Origin: Planococcus glaciei
Lineage (GTDB): Bacteria; Bacillota; Bacilli; Bacillales_A; Planococcaceae
Direction of reading: 5' to 3'
DNA length: 64,000 nt
NCBI RefSeq assembly: GCF_900099655.1
Contig: NZ_FNDC01000013.1
Location: 1-64,000, forward strand
Each line of letters opens with the position of its first letter. Position 1 is the stretch's first letter. A program made the translations under genes and the position numbers. Below the pieces are notes generated by a model. The model was given only the letters and a program-made list of their open reading frames with translations. It was not told the DNA's origin and ran no database searches. Below are positions 48,120 to 57,284 of this stretch, piece by piece.

Positions 48120-48217
48120 GTCGGGAATTCGGTATACTGTTAAAGAGAAACTACAACCATTGGGTTTATGATCTCCACTGGGGGCGAGTAGTACCAAACG
48201 CGTATGTGTGGTCAGTG

Positions 48218-48243
48218 GTTTTCCGCTTTACCAGCGGAAAATT
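48218..48243 (+). promoter_or_regulatory. Hairpin in the mltG leader
   Basis: TTTTCCGCT-TTACC-AGCGGAAAA is a 9-bp stem about 50 bp before mltG, with no T-run. It may be a leader element. A TATACT at about 48133-48138 is a possible -10. Confidence 0.4.
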
Positions 48244-48290
48244 GCTGGCCATTCAAACGGGATAGAGGAAAAAGCTAAGGGGGGGGACCC

Positions 48291-49415
48291 GTGGACAAGC
48301 AATCGAAAAAAGAAATTATGTATGAACGCATGAGCGAAAAGAAAAAAGAAGTGAAAGTTGTCCGTCGGATTGTTTTTATTGTGACGGTCGTTTTGCTGCT
48401 CGTGTTGGGCATTGGCGCTTTTGCCGCATACAGCTATGTCACCGACGCACTGGAGCCGGTTGATGCGGATTCAGAAAAAGTCGTTGAAATCGAAGTTCCG
48501 ATCGGCTCGAATCTCGACAGCATTTCTGCCTTGCTGGAAGAGAACGGCTTGATCAAAGATGCGCGCATCTACAAGTATTACGTGAAATTCAAAAACCAGG
48601 CTGATTTCCAGGCCGGCACTTACGGGCTTTTGCCTTCCATGACGCTCGATGAAATCACCGAGAGCCTGAAAACCGGGAAAGTCTACCGGGAACCGTTGTT
48701 CAACATCACGGTGCCGGAAGGACTGACATTGGATCAGATCGCTGAAAACGTCATTGCCAAGAAAACGAAATATAGCGCGGAGGAGTTCATGGCCAAAATG
48801 GAGGACGAAGCGTATGTTGACGAGCTGATCGTCAAATACCCGGCTTTGCTGACGGAAGAAATCAAAGGTGAAAATGTCCGTTACGCATTGGAAGGCTATT
48901 TATTCCCAGCCACTTATCCGTTTTACGAAGAAGACCCTTCGTTGGATTTGATCATCGAGAACATGATCAAGGCGACGGAGTCCAACGTGGTCCAGTACCA
49001 GGCCGTGTTGGAAGAAATGGATAAAACGCCGCATTGGCTGCTGACTTTCGCTTCGCTGTTGGAAGAAGAAGCGACAGCGGGTTCTGACCGCAATACGATC
49101 GCGAGCGTCTTCTACAACCGCATCGAAAAAGATATGCCGCTGCAGACGGATCCGACGGTCATTTATGCAATGGGTGAGCATAAGGAGCGCTTATTCAATA
49201 AAGACTACGAATTCGAGCATCCTTACAGCACCTATACAAACAAAGGGCTGCCGCCAGGGCCGATTGCCGCTGCTGGAGCATCATCAATCGCCGCTGTGCT
49301 TGACCCGGCTGACACGGAGTATTTATACTTCCTGGCAGACAAAGAAGGGAAGAACCATTTCTCTACCACCTATGAAGAACATCTTAAAAAGCGCGATGAG
49401 TACATCGGACAATAA
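48291..49415 (+). CDS. mltG: Endolytic peptidoglycan transglycosylase MltG (YrrL)
   Basis: MltG cuts nascent glycan strands and so sets their length. The 374-aa protein has a basic cytoplasmic N-terminus, one membrane span (about 26-47, IVFIVTVVLLLVLGIGAFAAYS), a LysM-like domain (about 60-130) and the YceG catalytic domain. Catalytic glutamates are in ASLLEEEATAGSDRNTIASV; LQTDPTVIYAMG and NTYTNKGLPPGPI-like (here YSTYTNKGLPPGPI) follow. GTG 48291 follows AAGGGGGGGA. Confidence 0.96.
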   Translation: MDKQSKKEIMYERMSEKKKEVKVVRRIVFIVTVVLLLVLGIGAFAAYSYVTDALEPVDADSEKVVEIEVPIGSNLDSISALLEENGLIKDARIYKYYVKFKNQADFQAGTYGLLPSMTLDEITESLKTGKVYREPLFNITVPEGLTLDQIAENVIAKKTKYSAEEFMAKMEDEAYVDELIVKYPALLTEEIKGENVRYALEGYLFPATYPFYEEDPSLDLIIENMIKATESNVVQYQAVLEEMDKTPHWLLTFASLLEEEATAGSDRNTIASVFYNRIEKDMPLQTDPTVIYAMGEHKERLFNKDYEFEHPYSTYTNKGLPPGPIAAAGASSIAAVLDPADTEYLYFLADKEGKNHFSTTYEEHLKKRDEYIGQ

Positions 49416-49436
49416 GAAAGTCGCTGCCTGGTAAAA

Positions 49437-49456
49437 GCCGGCGGTTTTTCGCCGGC
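49437..49456 (+). other. GC-rich hairpin after mltG
   Basis: GCCGGCG-GTTTTT-CGCCGGC, a 7-bp stem 22 bp after the mltG stop. It has no T-run, so it could be an RNA 3' stabiliser. Confidence 0.5.
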
Positions 49457-49484
49457 ACATACTGGAATAAGTGGACAAAACATG

Positions 49485-49521
49485 ACAAGAAGGAAGCGAC
49501 CTCGCTTTCCTTCTTGTTTTA
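49485..49521 (+). terminator. Terminator between mltG and trmR
   Basis: ACAAGAAGGAAGCGA (49485-49499) pairs with TCGCTTTCCTTCTTGT (one bulge), followed by TTTT. Confidence 0.85.
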
Positions 49522-49572
49522 TGTTATTATTGGTTGTAATTTTTGCGGCAGGCGAAAAGGAGCTTTAATACA

Positions 49573-50184
49573 ATGGACCATGAACAATTGGCAAAGACAT
49601 TAACTGCAGTCAAAGCGTATGCAGAAGAGCACCATGTTCCCATTATGGAAGATCAGGGCATCCGTGAATTGACCGATTTGCTGTTGCAGCAGCAGCCGGA
49701 GTCCATCCTGGAAATCGGGTCGGCAATTGGCTTTTCTGCCATTATGATGGCTTCTGAACTGGCAGGCTGCCAGATCGATACAATTGAACGGGATGACGTA
49801 CGCTATGAGAAGGCTGTGGAGTTTATCGCACAATCCGGATTGGGCGGCCAAATCCGGATTTTCCATGCGGATGCACTCGAAATGGATCTGTCCCTGTTGG
49901 ACCGGGAATATGATGCAATTTTCATTGATGCGGCCAAAGGGCAATACGAACGGTTTTTTGAAAAATACGAAACTTTATTGTCTGAGCAGGGCAGCATATA
50001 TTGTGATAATATGTATATGCATGGACTGGCGGACCAGGAGATTTCGGAGATACCGCGCAGAAAACGCACGATGATCCGGAATTTGAAAAATTTTAAAGAA
50101 CATATGCTGAATCATCCGTCTTATGACACGGCGCTTCTGCCGGTCGGAGATGGCATCATGGTCTGCAAAAAAAGAGCCAACTAA
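49573..50184 (+). CDS. trmR: tRNA 5-hydroxyuridine methyltransferase TrmR (YrrM)
   Basis: TrmR methylates ho5U34 to mo5U34 using SAM. The 203-aa protein is a class I O-methyltransferase of the caffeoyl-CoA type: ILEIGSAIGFSAIMMASEL (motif I, near 55), IDTIERD, IFIDAAKGQYERFF (near 116) and YCDNMYMHG. ATG 49573 follows AAAAGGAG. In B. subtilis the U32-peptidase-like hydroxylase genes trhP1-trhP2 lie between trmR and udk; they are missing here. Confidence 0.9.
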   Translation: MDHEQLAKTLTAVKAYAEEHHVPIMEDQGIRELTDLLLQQQPESILEIGSAIGFSAIMMASELAGCQIDTIERDDVRYEKAVEFIAQSGLGGQIRIFHADALEMDLSLLDREYDAIFIDAAKGQYERFFEKYETLLSEQGSIYCDNMYMHGLADQEISEIPRRKRTMIRNLKNFKEHMLNHPSYDTALLPVGDGIMVCKKRAN

Positions 50185-50214
50185 AAAACATAAGTTTGCA
50201 AGGAGCTTGGAAGA

Positions 50215-50838
50215 ATGTCTAAAAACCGTCCGGTCGTTATCGGGATCGCAGGAGGTTCGGGCTCAGGAAAGACGAGCGTAACGAATTCCATTTATGAAGT
50301 ATTCAAAGAAAACTCAGTGGTAGTGATTGAACAGGACTACTATTACAAAGACCAAAGCCATTTGGCATTTGAAGAACGTCTGGAAACAAACTATGACCAT
50401 CCATTGGCATTCGATACCGATTTGCTGATTGAGCATGTCAATAAACTATTGAACCGGGAACCGATCGAAAAGCCGGTTTACAATTACGCCTTACATACAC
50501 GGGCCGAAGAAACCGTTTTGATTGAACCAAAAGATGTCATCATCCTCGAAGGGATCCTGGTGCTGGAAGACGAGCGTCTCCGTGATCTGATGGACATCAA
50601 ATTGTTCGTCGATACCGATGCAGACTTGCGCATTATCCGCCGCTTGCTGCGCGACATCAATGAACGCGGCCGGACGATCGATTCAGTCATTGACCAGTAC
50701 TTGAACGTTGTGCGTCCGATGCATAACCAGTTTATCGAGCCGACGAAGCGCTATGCCGACGTAATCATCCCTGAAGGCGGGCAAAACGAAGTGGCAATCG
50801 ACTTAATGGTTACAAAAATTAAAACAATTCTTGAATAG
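50215..50838 (+). CDS. udk: Uridine kinase
   Basis: Udk phosphorylates uridine and cytidine for salvage. The 207-aa protein has Walker A GGSGSGKT (13-20), then [21 protein letters not shown] and [12 protein letters not shown], all typical. The GGAGCTTGGAAGA stretch precedes the ATG. It follows trmR by 30 bp and precedes greA. Confidence 0.97.
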   Translation: MSKNRPVVIGIAGGSGSGKTSVTNSIYEVFKENSVVVIEQDYYYKDQSHLAFEERLETNYDHPLAFDTDLLIEHVNKLLNREPIEKPVYNYALHTRAEETVLIEPKDVIILEGILVLEDERLRDLMDIKLFVDTDADLRIIRRLLRDINERGRTIDSVIDQYLNVVRPMHNQFIEPTKRYADVIIPEGGQNEVAIDLMVTKIKTILE

Positions 50839-50926
50839 ATTGACAATTTATAATATGATGATACGAGACTGGCGGAAGGCGGCTTGAAACCTTCTAAAGT
50901 CAGCAGTTGAAGGAGTGGGGAAAACA

Positions 50927-51403
50927 ATGGCAAACGAAAAACAATTTCCGATGACAGCTGCAGGTAAGCTGAAGTTGGAAGAAGAACTGGAATTCCTAAA
51001 AACCGTTAAACGGAAAGAAGTCGTTGAACGGATTAAAATAGCACGCAGTTTCGGGGACCTTTCCGAGAACTCGGAATACGACTCAGCAAAAGAAGATCAG
51101 GCATTTGTAGAAGGCCGCATCTCTACGTTGGAATCGATGATCCGCAACGCAGTGATTATCAACGAAAACGAATTGAATAAAGACATCGTCCGTTTAGGGA
51201 CAACTGTCACTTTCGTAGAAGTGCCGGATGGCGATGAAGAGTCTTACACCATTGTGGGTTCTGCAGAAGCGGATCCATTAGAAGGGCGCATTTCCAATGA
51301 TTCGCCTATCGCGAAAAGCATGATTGGGCGCACGATTGGCGAAAATGTAAAAGTGTTGACGCCTGGCGGCGAAATGGAAATCAAAATCGTTTCAATTTCT
51401 TAA
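50927..51403 (+). CDS. greA: Transcription elongation factor GreA
   Basis: GreA rescues backtracked RNA polymerase by stimulating transcript cleavage. The 158-aa protein has the N-terminal coiled coil (about 5-75) with acidic tip [20 protein letters not shown] and a C-terminal FKBP-like domain with [23 protein letters not shown] 50927 follows AAGGAGTGGGG. A consensus TTGACA at 50840-50845 just after udk may be part of its own promoter, but no clear -10 is seen. Confidence 0.97.
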   Translation: MANEKQFPMTAAGKLKLEEELEFLKTVKRKEVVERIKIARSFGDLSENSEYDSAKEDQAFVEGRISTLESMIRNAVIINENELNKDIVRLGTTVTFVEVPDGDEESYTIVGSAEADPLEGRISNDSPIAKSMIGRTIGENVKVLTPGGEMEIKIVSIS

Positions 51404-51408
51404 TTCAT

Positions 51409-51443
51409 ACACAGCCATTCTTTATTTGAATGGCTGTTTTTTT
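51409..51443 (+). terminator. Terminator after greA
   Basis: ACAGCCATTC (51411-51420) and GAATGGCTGT (51428-51437), followed by a T-run. Confidence 0.92.
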
Positions 51444-51558
51444 GAAATTCATTCCATCTTAAAAGCAAAATAACACGAAATTGAAACATTTCTTTTGTCA
51501 AAACGTCAAATTTGTAATAGAGCATTATGCTAAAATAATTTGAAGAGGAGGCAAGTCG

Positions 51559-52272
51559 ATGACAAATGAAAAAAAACCGTATCCTTCTCGTTTGGACAAA
51601 AAGAACCGGTCAAATTCCATTCTGAATTGGATGATCGGGGTGGTCTTTGCCTTGATAGTGATTACCGGAGCTTTTATCTTCCTGGACAATGGGGATGAAA
51701 GTGCCCAAGAGCCGGAATCTGTAACAATCGAAACAGATACTGAACAGCAAACGAGTGGAGAAGAAAGCAACCCAGAAGAAGATGCTGAAGCCGATGCAAA
51801 AGCGAAAGAAGAAGCTGACGCAAAAGCGGAAGAAGAAGCGAAAGCAAAAGAAGAAGCGGATAAAGCCGCAGAAGAAAAAGCAAAAGAAGAAAAGGCTGCT
51901 GAAGAAGGAAAAGTAACAGGCGGCACCATTACGCGTGAAGATTCGAGCGATCCGGTTGTTGAAGAAACAGTCATCAACACAAGCTGGGAGCCGGTCGGCA
52001 CAAAACAAACCGGCAAACACGTATCGGTCTATGATAAAGGATCGGTCGACTGGAACGAAAAAATCAATGCAATTTCATATGCTACCGGTTTAAGCCAAGA
52101 TAATATGTATGTTATGATGATTAAGAATGGCGGCGGCCCGCAGAAATCGATCGGTGTCGTGCAGTCCAAAGACAAATCACAAAAATATCGCGTCCATCTG
52201 GAATTTAAGGATGGCGAAGGCTGGAAACCCGTGAAAATGGATGTATTAAAAACACTGGAAGGCGCCTATTAA
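51559..52272 (+). CDS. yrrS: DUF1510 membrane protein YrrS
   Basis: The 237-aa protein has a short basic N-terminus, one membrane span (about 19-40, SILNWMIGVVFALIVITGAF), a low-complexity external linker of Glu/Ala/Lys repeats (about 60-125, many EADAKA- and KEEA-type units) and a conserved C-terminal DUF1510 domain (about 140-235, VYDKGSVDWNEKINAISYATGL). In B. subtilis yrrS lies next to greA and a penicillin-binding protein gene; that gene is absent here. The role is unknown, probably at the cell surface. Confidence 0.88.
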   Translation: MTNEKKPYPSRLDKKNRSNSILNWMIGVVFALIVITGAFIFLDNGDESAQEPESVTIETDTEQQTSGEESNPEEDAEADAKAKEEADAKAEEEAKAKEEADKAAEEKAKEEKAAEEGKVTGGTITREDSSDPVVEETVINTSWEPVGTKQTGKHVSVYDKGSVDWNEKINAISYATGLSQDNMYVMMIKNGGGPQKSIGVVQSKDKSQKYRVHLEFKDGEGWKPVKMDVLKTLEGAY

Positions 52273-52286
52273 AAGGCGTCTTTTTT
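52261..52286 (+). terminator. Terminator overlapping the yrrS stop
   Basis: GGCGCCT (52261-52267) and AGGCGTC (52274-52280), followed by TTTTTT. The left arm is part of the yrrS coding end. Confidence 0.8.
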
Positions 52287-52337
52287 GTGCAGGAATTTGG
52301 GCAGCAAAGATTTTAGACAGGGAAAGGGCGATGGAAA

Positions 52338-53039
52338 ATGAGAATCGGCGTTATCGGAGCGATGGAAGAAGAAGTGGAATTATTGAGAGGCAGCCTTGAA
52401 AATGCACAAGTGAGCGAAATCGCGAATTGTGAATTTACGGCAGGTACATACAAAGGGCAGGACGTTGTGCTGTTAAAGAGCGGCATCGGCAAAGTAAATG
52501 CAGCGATGTCCACAACGCTTCTTTTGCAGCAGTTTAAACCGGATGTTGTCATCAACACGGGATCTGCCGGAGGGTTTGACCAGGCGCTTGAAGTCGGCGC
52601 AATCGTCATTTCAGATGAAGTTCGCCACCACGATGTCGATGTCACGGTTTTCGGCTATGAAATGGGGCAGGTGCCGCAATTGCCGGCCGCATTCCGTTCA
52701 GATGAGCAATTGATAGACTTGGCGGTCAAAGCCGTGGAAGAGCTGGGAGAGCATCCGTACGGTGTTGGGTTGATCGCGACTGGGGATTCGTTCATGAACG
52801 ACCCGGAACGTGTGGAGAAAGTCAGAGCGTTTTTCCCATCGATGAAAGCTTCTGAAATGGAAGCTGCAGCCGTCGCGCAAGTTTGCCACCAATTCAACGT
52901 GCCGTTTGTGGTGATCCGTGCGTTATCGGATATTGCCGGAAAAGAATCCAATATCTCGTTTGATGAATTTTTGCCGGTTGCTGCGAAGCATTCCACTGAG
53001 ATTGTTTTAAACGTAGTAGAACGGCTGGCAGCCAAGTAA
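52338..53039 (+). CDS. mtnN: 5'-methylthioadenosine/S-adenosylhomocysteine nucleosidase
   Basis: MtnN removes adenine from MTA and SAH, clearing products of SAM use and polyamine synthesis. The 233-aa protein starts [20 protein letters not shown] (catalytic Glu near 12) and has [23 protein letters not shown], the substrate-binding [11 protein letters not shown] (near 173) and the catalytic Asp in [10 protein letters not shown] (near 198). AGGGAAAGGGCGATGG lies upstream. Confidence 0.97.
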   Translation: MRIGVIGAMEEEVELLRGSLENAQVSEIANCEFTAGTYKGQDVVLLKSGIGKVNAAMSTTLLLQQFKPDVVINTGSAGGFDQALEVGAIVISDEVRHHDVDVTVFGYEMGQVPQLPAAFRSDEQLIDLAVKAVEELGEHPYGVGLIATGDSFMNDPERVEKVRAFFPSMKASEMEAAAVAQVCHQFNVPFVVIRALSDIAGKESNISFDEFLPVAAKHSTEIVLNVVERLAAK

Positions 53040-53046
53040 ATGCAAA

Positions 53047-53084
53047 AAAAGCTGGAAACGTTGTAAAAAACGCTTCCAGCTTTT
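53047..53084. terminator. Bidirectional terminator between mtnN and pssA
   Basis: AAAAGCTGGAA and TTCCAGCTTTT form the stem, with A- and T-runs on the two sides, between convergent genes. Confidence 0.88.
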
Positions 53085-53091
53085 ATCTTTA

Positions 53092-53631
53092 TTAAACTTT
53101 TCTAAGGGTAAAAGTGCTGATCATCAATAATGAACAAATAATAAACAAAAACATATACGCGACAGGCGGGAAAACGGAAAGTCCGAAATAAGACAAAGTC
53201 ACCACAGTGCCTGCAGCCGTGATGGGCAAGCCAACAAAATAGCCGTTGGATTCCGAGATGTTGAAACGCGCAAGGCGAAAAGCACCGCTTGCGATGTAGA
53301 TGACAGTAAAGACCATACCGGTCACACCAAACTCAGTCAGCACCAGCTGGTAAATCAGGATTGCCGGTGCAACGCCAAAGGAAATGATGTCGCTCATTGA
53401 ATCCAGCTGTTTGCCGAGTTCGGACTCCTGGTTGAATTTCCTCGCGACCATGCCGTCAAAGCGGTCCAGAAAAGCGGCAATAAAAATAAATAGTACACTA
53501 TAGCTGTAAAACTCGTTGAGAGCGGCCATTAAGGACGCCCCGCCGAAAGCCATATTGCCTATTGTCAGCATGTTTGCTGCCTGAGAGCGTAGTTTTTTAA
53601 TTGTGTGATCCATTCGTTCTAATATCAGCAA
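53092..53631 (-). CDS. pssA: CDP-diacylglycerol-serine O-phosphatidyltransferase
   Basis: PssA makes phosphatidylserine, the precursor of phosphatidylethanolamine. The 179-aa membrane protein has the CDP-alcohol phosphotransferase motif D-G-x2-A-R-x8-G-x3-D-x3-D as DGMVARKFNQESELGKQLDS followed by MSD. About five membrane spans follow. The TTG start at 53631 has AAGGAGTG seven bases upstream; the next ATG is six codons later and has no ribosome site. It is divergent from psd, which uses its product. Confidence 0.93.
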   Translation of the reverse strand: MLILERMDHTIKKLRSQAANMLTIGNMAFGGASLMAALNEFYSYSVLFIFIAAFLDRFDGMVARKFNQESELGKQLDSMSDIISFGVAPAILIYQLVLTEFGVTGMVFTVIYIASGAFRLARFNISESNGYFVGLPITAAGTVVTLSYFGLSVFPPVAYMFLFIICSLLMISTFTLRKV

Positions 53632-53726
53632 TGGAAAACACTCCTTTTTTTTGTAAACTTCTTCAGTTCATTATACTGTGAAAGAACAAAAAATGGTAGA
53701 CTATTTTAAGCAATGGAGGTGCCAGT

Positions 53727-54500
53727 GTGAAGAAAAAAATCTATCAACGATCGATCGAACTGACGAATGGACCGTTGACGTCAGGAATGATCCGCTCTTT
53801 CGCCCAGTCTTCTTTGAGCCGGCGGGTGATTTCAAATTATATCAAAACTTATAAAATACCGACAGCCGATATAGAAAATCCGTTGGAATCTTTTCCGACG
53901 CTGCATGATTTTTTCATCCGAACATTAAAAGCGGGAAGCCGACCGGTAGCTGACGTGCCGGTCGTATCGCCGGTGGACGGAAAAATTGAAGTTTTTGGGG
54001 ATTTGCATGAAGGCATCCGTTTCCTTGTGAAAAACCAGCAATATTCGCTTGCGGATCTGCTTGGCAATGCTGCGCTTGCAGATTCCTACCAGAACGGCAA
54101 ATACATTGTGCTTTATCTTTCACCAGCCGATTATCACCGGATTCACAGCCCCGCTAGCGGAAAAGTCCTCAAACAATACGTGTTGGGAAAAAAATCATAT
54201 CCTGTCAATGGCGCAGGCCTGCGTTACGGCAAGGCGCCGATCAGCGGGAATTACCGCTTGATCACGGAACTGGAAACCCAATCAGCGAATCTGCTGGTTG
54301 TAAAAGTCGGGGCCATGTTTGTCAATTCCATTCAGCTGACGAACTCCCGGGAATCCTGGGAAAAAGGCGAAGAAGTGGCTTATTTCAGTTTCGGATCTAC
54401 CGTAGTGCTGTTTTTTGAGGAAAACCATATCGAATTTTCTTCGAATGTCAGGGTAGGCGAGCGAATCAAGGTGGGAGAAGCACTCGCACATATGGTATAA
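53727..54500 (+). CDS. psd: Phosphatidylserine decarboxylase proenzyme
   Basis: Psd converts phosphatidylserine to phosphatidylethanolamine. The 257-aa proenzyme cleaves itself within F-G-S-T at residues 222-225; S224 becomes the pyruvoyl group of the small subunit. The central YLSPADYHRIHSPASGKV contains the conserved Asp and His. Short form, as in Bacillus. GTG start with GGAGGTGCC upstream. It is divergent from pssA by 95 bp, giving one locus for PE synthesis. Confidence 0.95.
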   Translation: MKKKIYQRSIELTNGPLTSGMIRSFAQSSLSRRVISNYIKTYKIPTADIENPLESFPTLHDFFIRTLKAGSRPVADVPVVSPVDGKIEVFGDLHEGIRFLVKNQQYSLADLLGNAALADSYQNGKYIVLYLSPADYHRIHSPASGKVLKQYVLGKKSYPVNGAGLRYGKAPISGNYRLITELETQSANLLVVKVGAMFVNSIQLTNSRESWEKGEEVAYFSFGSTVVLFFEENHIEFSSNVRVGERIKVGEALAHMV

Positions 54501-54501
54501 T
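54493..54501 (+). promoter_or_regulatory. Candidate promoter for the yqeG-yqeM operon
   Basis: TGGTATAAT (TATAAT at 54496-54501), an extended -10 that overlaps the psd stop, 38 bp before yqeG. The -35 is weak. Confidence 0.45.
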
Positions 54502-54538
54502 CAATAGAATTAAGTTCGGGAAACAGGAGTGGTTACTG

Positions 54539-55060
54539 ATGTATCAAAAATTCATACCGAGTCAATACGTAAAAAGTGTCTTTGACATCTCGCCGGAATC
54601 GCTATTGGAAAAAGGCGTCCGCGGCATCATTACCGATTTGGACAATACCCTTGTTGAATGGGACCGGCCGGACGCGACGCCGAAGCTGATCGATTGGCTA
54701 AGATCCATGAAAGAAGCAGGAATCCAGGTGATCATTGTGTCAAACAACAAAGAGCTGCGAGTGAAATCGTTTGCCGATCCGCTCGGCATTCCGTTTATTT
54801 TCCAGGCGCGCAAGCCGATGGGCCGTGCTTTCCGGAAAGCCTTGAAATTGATGAACGTGTCACGGGACCAAGTGGTGGTTATCGGGGACCAGATGATGAC
54901 GGACATTTTTGGCGGAAACTTAAACAAATTGCACACCATCCTGGTTTTGCCGGTGGCGCAGTCGGATGGATTCATCACCCGGTTTAACCGCCTGCTGGAA
55001 CGCCGGATCATGAAGAAGTTAAAAGAAAAAGGACAATTAACGTGGGAGGAAGAAAATTGA
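54539..55060 (+). CDS. yqeG: YqeG-family HAD phosphatase
   Basis: This 173-aa HAD IIIA-type phosphatase has the catalytic DLDNTLVEW (motif I, near 33), VSNNKE (motif II), a lysine in QARKPMGRAFRKAL (motif III) and GDQMMTDIFGGNL (motif IV). The physiological substrate is not known; relatives dephosphorylate phosphatidylglycerophosphate in other organisms. It opens the conserved yqeG-yqeH-aroE-yqeI-nadD-yqeK-rsfS-yqeM operon and overlaps yqeH by 4 nt. Confidence 0.93.
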   Translation: MYQKFIPSQYVKSVFDISPESLLEKGVRGIITDLDNTLVEWDRPDATPKLIDWLRSMKEAGIQVIIVSNNKELRVKSFADPLGIPFIFQARKPMGRAFRKALKLMNVSRDQVVVIGDQMMTDIFGGNLNKLHTILVLPVAQSDGFITRFNRLLERRIMKKLKEKGQLTWEEEN

Positions 55061-56160
55061 ACGAAATGCCATCATGTATCGGATGCGGTGCCCAAATCCA
55101 GACGGAACGGCCAGGGGAACTTGGCTATGCACCCGTATCCTCATTAGAAAAAGAAGAAATCATTTGCCAGCGCTGCTTCCGCTTGAAAAATTACAACGAA
55201 CTGCAGCCGGTGTCGCTGACAGACGACGACTTTTTGAAAATCCTGAACGGACTTGGAGAACGAAAAGGCCTGATTGTGAAAATCGTGGATATTTTTGATT
55301 TCAACGGCAGCTGGCTTCCAGGGCTTCACCGCTTTGTCGGATCGAACGATATTTTGCTGATCGCCAACAAAGCCGACTTATTGCCGAAATCCGTGAAACA
55401 GCACAAGCTGATCAACTGGATGAAACAGGAAGCGAAAAAACAGGGATTAAAACCCATCGATGTCTTGACTGTCAGTGCCCATAAAGGGACCGGCGTAACG
55501 GAAGCGATGGAAGCAATCGATAAATACCGCCAAGGACAAGACGTTTATGTCGTCGGTTCGACGAATGTCGGCAAATCGACGTTCATCAACCGCATTATCA
55601 AGCAGGCGACCGGCCAAGCGGATATTATCACGACTTCCCATTTCCCGGGAACCACTCTTGATATGATCGAAATCCCATTGGATGATGAAAAATCGATGTA
55701 CGATACACCGGGGATTATTAACCACCACCAACTGGCGCATCATTTGCACCCGTCTGAACTGAAAATGATCATGCCGAAAAAAGAGCTGAAACCGCGGGTA
55801 TTCCAGTTGAATCCGGAACAAACGCTGTTTATTGGCGGGCTTGCCCGTTTCGACTTTATCCAGGGCGACCGTTCATCGTTCACTGTCCATGTGGCGAACG
55901 ACCTGCAGATCCACCGGACGAAGCTGGACAATGCGGATGCATTGTATGAGCAGCACTTGGGCGGCATGCTCGCGCCGCCGTCTGCAGAATACAAAGATGA
56001 GTTCCCTGAGTTAGTGCGCCGGGAATTCCGGGTAAAAGAAGGGAAGACGGATATCGTATTTTCTGGCCTTGGCTGGATCACGGTCCAGCACCCGAATGTG
56101 GTTGTTGCAGCTTACGCGCCTAAAGGCGTGGAAGTATTTTTACGCCCATCATTGATCTAG
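55057..56160 (+). CDS. yqeH: Ribosome biogenesis GTPase YqeH
   Basis: YqeH is a circularly permuted GTPase needed for 30S assembly. The 367-aa protein has an N-terminal zinc finger (CIGCGAQIQ at 7-15, then CQRCFRL near 41), followed by G4 (IANKADLLPKS), G5 (VSAHKGTG), G1 (GSTNVGKST) and G3 (YDTPGI) in permuted order, and a C-terminal RNA-binding domain. I choose TTG 55057, overlapping the yqeG stop, six bases after GGAGG. GTG 55042 lies upstream of that site. Confidence 0.94.
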   Translation: MNEMPSCIGCGAQIQTERPGELGYAPVSSLEKEEIICQRCFRLKNYNELQPVSLTDDDFLKILNGLGERKGLIVKIVDIFDFNGSWLPGLHRFVGSNDILLIANKADLLPKSVKQHKLINWMKQEAKKQGLKPIDVLTVSAHKGTGVTEAMEAIDKYRQGQDVYVVGSTNVGKSTFINRIIKQATGQADIITTSHFPGTTLDMIEIPLDDEKSMYDTPGIINHHQLAHHLHPSELKMIMPKKELKPRVFQLNPEQTLFIGGLARFDFIQGDRSSFTVHVANDLQIHRTKLDNADALYEQHLGGMLAPPSAEYKDEFPELVRREFRVKEGKTDIVFSGLGWITVQHPNVVVAAYAPKGVEVFLRPSLI

Positions 56161-56170
56161 GGGGATTTTG

Positions 56171-56998
56171 ATGAAGAAATGGTACGCTGTCATCGGCGAT
56201 CCGATCGCCCATTCCTTATCGCCTTTTATGCACGATTTATGGTTTGAAGAGCATGGAATCGATGCAACTTATATACCCATCCACGTTCAGCCGTTTGAAC
56301 TGGAAAACGCATTTCATTCCATGAAAGCTTTGGGCGTCAGCGGCTTCAATATCACCTTGCCGCATAAACAGTCCGTTATCCCGTTTTTGGACAAACTGGA
56401 TGAAACAGCTGTCATCATGAATGCAGTCAACACCGTCACTTACAACGGCCGCCAGTATATCGGCTGGAATACGGACGGCGACGGTTTTGTCCGCTCGCTT
56501 TCTGCCCAGCCCATCACACGGAGTGAAAAAGTATTGGTTATCGGTGCAGGCGGCGCGGCCAGAGGCATCGCTTTTGCATTGAAGCGTGCTGATTTCACAG
56601 ACGTGACGATTACGAACCGGACGTATCGCCGTGCAGTGGAGCTGGCAAATGACTGCGGCAGCTCCGCTTTGACTTTAAAAGAGGCTGAAGCGGCGCTTGG
56701 CGATTTCAGCATCATCATCCAAACGACTTCTGTCGGTTTGGCAAAAGACGAAGCGTTGCCGATCTCCCTAGAGCGCGTCAGCACCGGCTCGCTGGTTGCG
56801 GATATCATTTACAACCCGCTCGAAACGCCGTTTTTAAAAGCGGCAAAAGAAAAAAACTGCACCATATTGAACGGGGTCGGCATGTTCGTTTATCAAGGCG
56901 CCATCGCGTTTGAAAAATGGACGGGCATCCAGCCTGATACTGAAAAGATGATCCAGATCATCACTGAAAAATTAGGAGGCAATTATGTTAACAGGTAA
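56171..56998 (+). CDS. aroE: Shikimate dehydrogenase
   Basis: AroE reduces 3-dehydroshikimate with NADPH in aromatic synthesis. The 275-aa protein begins MKKWYAVIGDPIAHSLSPFM, has NITLPHKQSV (catalytic Lys), NAVNTV, the NADPH loop GAGGAARGIAFAL (near 128) and the NRT motif ITNRTYRRA. ATG 56171 has GGGGGA upstream. It overlaps yqeI by 14 nt. Confidence 0.97.
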   Translation: MKKWYAVIGDPIAHSLSPFMHDLWFEEHGIDATYIPIHVQPFELENAFHSMKALGVSGFNITLPHKQSVIPFLDKLDETAVIMNAVNTVTYNGRQYIGWNTDGDGFVRSLSAQPITRSEKVLVIGAGGAARGIAFALKRADFTDVTITNRTYRRAVELANDCGSSALTLKEAEAALGDFSIIIQTTSVGLAKDEALPISLERVSTGSLVADIIYNPLETPFLKAAKEKNCTILNGVGMFVYQGAIAFEKWTGIQPDTEKMIQIITEKLGGNYVNR

Positions 56999-57284
56999 AC
57001 AAAAACGTTTTTTGCGAAGCGAAGCACATCATTTAGATCCCATCTTCCAAGTGGGCAAAGGCGGCGTCAGCGGAACGATGCTGCGCCAGATCGAAGAAGC
57101 GCTCGAAGCGCGCGAATTATTGAAAGTCAGCATTCTGCAAAACAACGATGACGACAAACACGATGTCGCCAACCAATTGGCTGAAGGCACTTCCGCGGAG
57201 CTTGTCCAATTGATCGGCCACACAGTCGTTCTTTACAAGCCATCCGTCAACAATAAACGAATCGAGCTGCCAAGAGCGAAATGA
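56985..57284 (+). CDS. yqeI: YhbY-type CRM RNA-binding protein YqeI
   Basis: This small ribosome-assembly factor binds the pre-50S particle. The 99-aa CRM-domain protein starts MLTGKQKRFLRSEAHHLDPI and has the signature QVGKGGVSG (GxxG RNA-binding loop) and GHTVVLYKPS. It lies between aroE and nadD, overlapping nadD by 4 nt. Confidence 0.95.
   Translation: MLTGKQKRFLRSEAHHLDPIFQVGKGGVSGTMLRQIEEALEARELLKVSILQNNDDDKHDVANQLAEGTSAELVQLIGHTVVLYKPSVNNKRIELPRAK

Noticed and set aside
48038..48265. Small open frame between yrzB and mltG
   Set aside because: It begins inside yrzB, crosses its terminator and has no supporting start.
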